DNA of 64,000 nucleotides from Affinibrenneria salicis (GTDB lineage: Bacteria; Pseudomonadota; Gammaproteobacteria; Enterobacterales; Enterobacteriaceae): assembly GCF_008710095.1 (NCBI RefSeq), contig NZ_VYKJ01000004.1, forward strand, positions 1 through 64,000. Reading direction: 5' to 3'. Position numbers and translations under genes: made by a program. Below are positions 61,618 to 64,000 of the stretch, piece after piece; the first letter of the stretch is position 1; each line of letters opens with the position of its first letter. A model generated the notes under the pieces. That model worked only from the letters and a program-made list of their open reading frames with translations. It was not told the DNA's origin and did no database searches.

Positions 61618-62746
61618 TTCACGCTGGAACGGCATGTTCTGGCGCCTGGTGCTGCGGGCGCTGCGTCTGCGTTTACAACGGGTGGGCGTGGTTTTCGCCG
61701 CGCTGACCGTCGGCGCAGCGATCGTCACCGCCATGTCCGCCGTGTATTTTGATATCAACGCCAAAATGAGTCAGGAGTTGCGTACCTTCGGCGCCAACTT
61801 CTACATCGGGCCGCAGCACGGCAACGTCCTTGAACAGACGACCTTTCAGCCGATCATCGACAGCGCGCCGCCCGGGCTAATCAACGCGGCCAGTCCCTAC
61901 CTGTACGGCATGGTGCGCACCGAACTGGAGAAAGTGGTGCTGATGGGCGTCTGGTTCGAATCCCTGCGCCAGCTGGCGCCCTATTGGCAGGTGACGGGCA
62001 ACTGGATCGGCGTCAGCTTCGACGATCGCAACGCGATGATCGGCGTTCGGCTGGCGGAACGGCTCAATGTCCGGGTGGGCGACAGCGTGACTCTGACCGA
62101 CGACGGCGCGCGTCAGCGTCTGCAGATTAAGGGCATCGTCGAGGCCGGCGACGCTACCGACAATATGCTGATCGTGAATCTGGAGCTGGCGCAGCGCTGG
62201 CTGCATCAGCCGGGGCGCATGAGCAATGCGCTGCTGAGCGTCAGCAACGACGTCGGTCAGGTCGATCGCTTTGCCGCCCGCCTGCAGTCGCAGTACCCGC
62301 AGCTGGAAATTCGGCCGATTCGTAAGGTCTCGGCCTCGGAAGGTCAGGTGCTGGATAAGATAAAGGGGCTGATGGGGCTGGTGTCGGTGGTGATTCTGGT
62401 GCTGTCCTCGTTGTGCGTCAACACTACGCTGATGGCGATAGTCGGGGAGCGGTCGCGCGAATTCGCACTGCAGAAGGCGCTTGGCGCCAGCGGGCGCGAT
62501 ATCATCCGCCAGATGCTGGCCGAGACCGCCATCATCGCGCTCGCGGCGGTGGCGTGCGGCGCGCTGCTGGGTTATCTGCTTGCGCAGGTGCTGGGCATGG
62601 CGGTGTTTAACGCGTCGATTACGCTGCGCGCGCCGGTCTTCCCGTTGACTCTGGTTTCGTCATTGCTGGTTGCCGCGCTGGCGGCCATTGTACCGACCCG
62701 GCGCGCCATCAGCGTTGAGCCGGCTAAAGTTTTGAAAGGAGAGTAG
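61607..62746 (+). CDS. MacB/FtsX-type ABC permease (fet operon, second)
   Basis: A 379-residue partner of the previous protein with the same one-plus-three helix plan (VGVVFAALTVGAAIVTAMSA near the start) and coupling region SREFALQKALGASGRDIIRQ. Start overlaps the previous stop by 11 bases. Together with the ATPase it forms a complete MacB-like exporter/mechanotransmission unit tied to iron uptake. Confidence 0.82.
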   Translation: MAADSRWNGMFWRLVLRALRLRLQRVGVVFAALTVGAAIVTAMSAVYFDINAKMSQELRTFGANFYIGPQHGNVLEQTTFQPIIDSAPPGLINAASPYLYGMVRTELEKVVLMGVWFESLRQLAPYWQVTGNWIGVSFDDRNAMIGVRLAERLNVRVGDSVTLTDDGARQRLQIKGIVEAGDATDNMLIVNLELAQRWLHQPGRMSNALLSVSNDVGQVDRFAARLQSQYPQLEIRPIRKVSASEGQVLDKIKGLMGLVSVVILVLSSLCVNTTLMAIVGERSREFALQKALGASGRDIIRQMLAETAIIALAAVACGALLGYLLAQVLGMAVFNASITLRAPVFPLTLVSSLLVAALAAIVPTRRAISVEPAKVLKGE

Positions 62747-62750
62747 CGCT

Positions 62751-63458
62751 ATGCCTGCCGCAGAGATTGATCGACAGACGCCGGACGCGGTGATCGAAAC
62801 GCGTCGCCTGTATAAGCGTTTCGGGCAGATTACCGCGCTGGACGATATTAACATCCGCATCGGGCGCGGCGAGTTCGTCGCCATCATGGGCGCGTCGGGA
62901 TCGGGTAAAACCACGCTGATGAATATTCTGACCTGTCTGGATACGGCGAGCGAAGGCCAGGTTTTACTGGACGGCACCGACGCCGCGGCGCTGGATGAAG
63001 AGGGCCGACGTCGCTTTCGCGCGGATAAAATTGGTCTGGTGTTTCAGCAGTTCCACCTGATCCCGTTTCTGACCGCGCTGGAGAACGTGATGCTGGCTCA
63101 GCACTACCATAGTATTGTGGATGAAGAGGCGGCGCGTCGGGTGCTGGCTCAGGTCGGGCTGGAGCCGCGCGTCGGGCATCTGCCCAGTCAGTTGTCCGGC
63201 GGCGAGCAGCAGCGCGTGTGCATCGCCCGCGCGCTGGTTAATGAGCCGCCGGTTATTTTCGCCGATGAGCCGACCGGCAACCTGGACGAAGAGAATGAGC
63301 AGCGGGTGTTGGATCTGCTGACCGATTTACACCAGCAGGGGCGCACTATCGTGATGGTGACCCATAATCCGGAACTGGGTCGCTTCGCCGACCGAATTAT
63401 TCGTTTGCAGCACGGTAAGTATCTGGGAGAGGAGGTCAATCATCATGCGGTGGAATAA
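62751..63458 (+). CDS. MacB/LolD-type ABC ATPase (fet operon)
   Basis: A 235-residue ATPase: Walker A GASGSGKTT near residue 46, LSGGEQQRVCIARALVNEPP as signature, Walker B VIFADEPTGNLDEEN and VMVTHNPELGRF. Pairs with the two permeases. Its end overlaps the thioredoxin-like gene by 14 bases. Confidence 0.88.
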   Translation: MPAAEIDRQTPDAVIETRRLYKRFGQITALDDINIRIGRGEFVAIMGASGSGKTTLMNILTCLDTASEGQVLLDGTDAAALDEEGRRRFRADKIGLVFQQFHLIPFLTALENVMLAQHYHSIVDEEAARRVLAQVGLEPRVGHLPSQLSGGEQQRVCIARALVNEPPVIFADEPTGNLDEENEQRVLDLLTDLHQQGRTIVMVTHNPELGRFADRIIRLQHGKYLGEEVNHHAVE

Positions 63459-63942
63459 CGCGGCAGCGATCGCTTTGCTGGCGGGGCTGTGCATGCTGGG
63501 CGGCTGTAAAGAAGAACGGGCCAGCGTCGGTCAGCCGGCGCCTGCGCTGGCGGCCTGGGATTTACAGGGACAACAGGTTGATTTGAATCGCTGGCAGGGT
63601 AAGAATGTTTACCTGAACTTCTGGTCCGCCGGCTGCGGCGGCTGCCTTGCCGAAATGGCGACGCTGGCTAAACTGAGTAAGCAGTACGGCGACCGGATCG
63701 TAGTGGTGGCGATCAATACCGATCCGGAAAGCGTGGATATTCAGCCGCTGTTGCAACAGCAGAAGATTGACTATCCGGTAGTGCGCGATCAACTCGGCAT
63801 TAGCAAAGAACGTTATCAGGTGATCGGTACGCCGACGTCGTTTCTGATTAACGCGCAGGGTAAGGTGCTGGAACAGCATCAGGGCAGCAGGAACGAGCAG
63901 GCGCTCAGCGAATTGTTCCGGCGCGTCGCGCAGGGGGTATAA
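63445..63942 (+). CDS. TlpA-like thioredoxin lipoprotein (fet operon)
   Basis: A 165-residue periplasmic thiol protein. The lipobox LGGC at about residue 19-22 predicts a lipoprotein. The redox motif is SAGCGGCLAE (CxxC), and cis-Pro is in VIGTPTSFLI. It probably keeps cysteines of the DUF2318 or other fet proteins reduced. The start codon at 63445 lies inside the ATPase gene, and the stop overlaps the next ATG. Confidence 0.84.
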   Translation: MRWNNAAAIALLAGLCMLGGCKEERASVGQPAPALAAWDLQGQQVDLNRWQGKNVYLNFWSAGCGGCLAEMATLAKLSKQYGDRIVVVAINTDPESVDIQPLLQQQKIDYPVVRDQLGISKERYQVIGTPTSFLINAQGKVLEQHQGSRNEQALSELFRRVAQGV

Positions 63943-64000
63943 TGAAAAAAGTGTGGGCCGCCGCCGGCCTGTTGTTCTTGAGCGCGCCGCTGCTGGCCGA
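63942..64000 (+). CDS. Signal-peptide start of the last fet gene, cut by the window
   Basis: Only 19 codons are visible: MKKVWAAAGLLFLSAPLLA, a classical signal peptide, starting at the ATGA overlap with the preceding stop. In related operons a second thioredoxin-like protein follows here; that is an expectation, not seen. Confidence 0.6.
   Translation, partial: MKKVWAAAGLLFLSAPLLA

Noticed and set aside
60343..61764. 473-codon minus-strand frame opposite the MacB-like permease
   Set aside because: Histidine-, arginine- and glutamine-rich composition of an antisense shadow in GC-rich coding sequence.
1..64000. CRISPR arrays
   Set aside because: No series of regularly spaced identical repeats seen in any region; the only repeats are island ends and hairpins.

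Overview
The window looks like a chromosomal segment of a plant- or insect-associated member of Enterobacterales, most likely the Pectobacteriaceae (Brenneria, Pectobacterium, Dickeya type). The basis is the protein style: a GH38 mannosylglycerate-type locus, SdaA, ManA, a HypT-like LysR regulator, a GltP carrier, FetM/FetP iron uptake and P4-type integrases. The genus is an inference and I could not test it.

Layout. 1-3.3 kb is a graveyard of Rhs tips, orphan immunity genes, a SymE-like remnant and broken insertion sequences (IS3, IS630, IS427-like, IS903-like). 3.4-13.6 kb is a mannoside locus: separate EIIA, EIIB and EIIC proteins, a GH38 alpha-mannosidase, a PRD activator, a glycoporin, a ROK sugar kinase and ManA, with a good CRP site upstream. 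13.9-19.9 kb holds L-serine dehydratase, an M20 amidohydrolase with a divergent LysR gene, a free-standing ClpP-like protease and another LysR gene. 20.0-27.1 kb is one operon: ArgH-like lyase, polar amino-acid ABC transporter, two NodB-type deacetylase relatives and an MmgE/PrpD protein. The lyase plus MmgE/PrpD pairing recalls aminopolycarboxylate (iminodisuccinate, EDDS) breakdown. 27.7-30.8 kb is a VanAB-like Rieske oxygenase and reductase with a divergent LysR gene.

30.9-48 kb is a stacked integration hot spot behind a tRNA-Asn(GUU) gene. The tRNA 3' end recurs four times (31.03, 41.10, 43.52 and 47.46 kb), and three of these copies are followed by an intact or decayed P4-type integrase. 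The first island (31.0-41.1 kb) carries two integrases, small regulators, an orphan HigA antitoxin and a strikingly AT-rich five-gene operon at 35.67-40.76 kb: a small protein, a PfkB-nucleoside deoxyribosyltransferase fusion, a QueC-like PP-loop enzyme, a DUF3696 AAA ATPase and an unknown protein. It has the shape of an antiphage defence system and is the best candidate here for something undescribed. The later scars carry an alpha/beta hydrolase and GNAT pair, and a cassette with quinone reductase, RidA and LysR genes lying between pieces of a conjugative relaxase.

48.3-55 kb has a zinc macrodomain and class-M sirtuin pair (reversible ADP-ribosylation), an exported double NTF2-fold protein, an aspartate racemase, a HypT-like regulator and a GltP symporter. 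56.1-64 kb is a FetMP-type iron uptake operon (FTR1 permease, P19 protein, DUF2318-YHS membrane protein, two MacB-like permeases, ATPase, TlpA-like thioredoxin), running off the window end.
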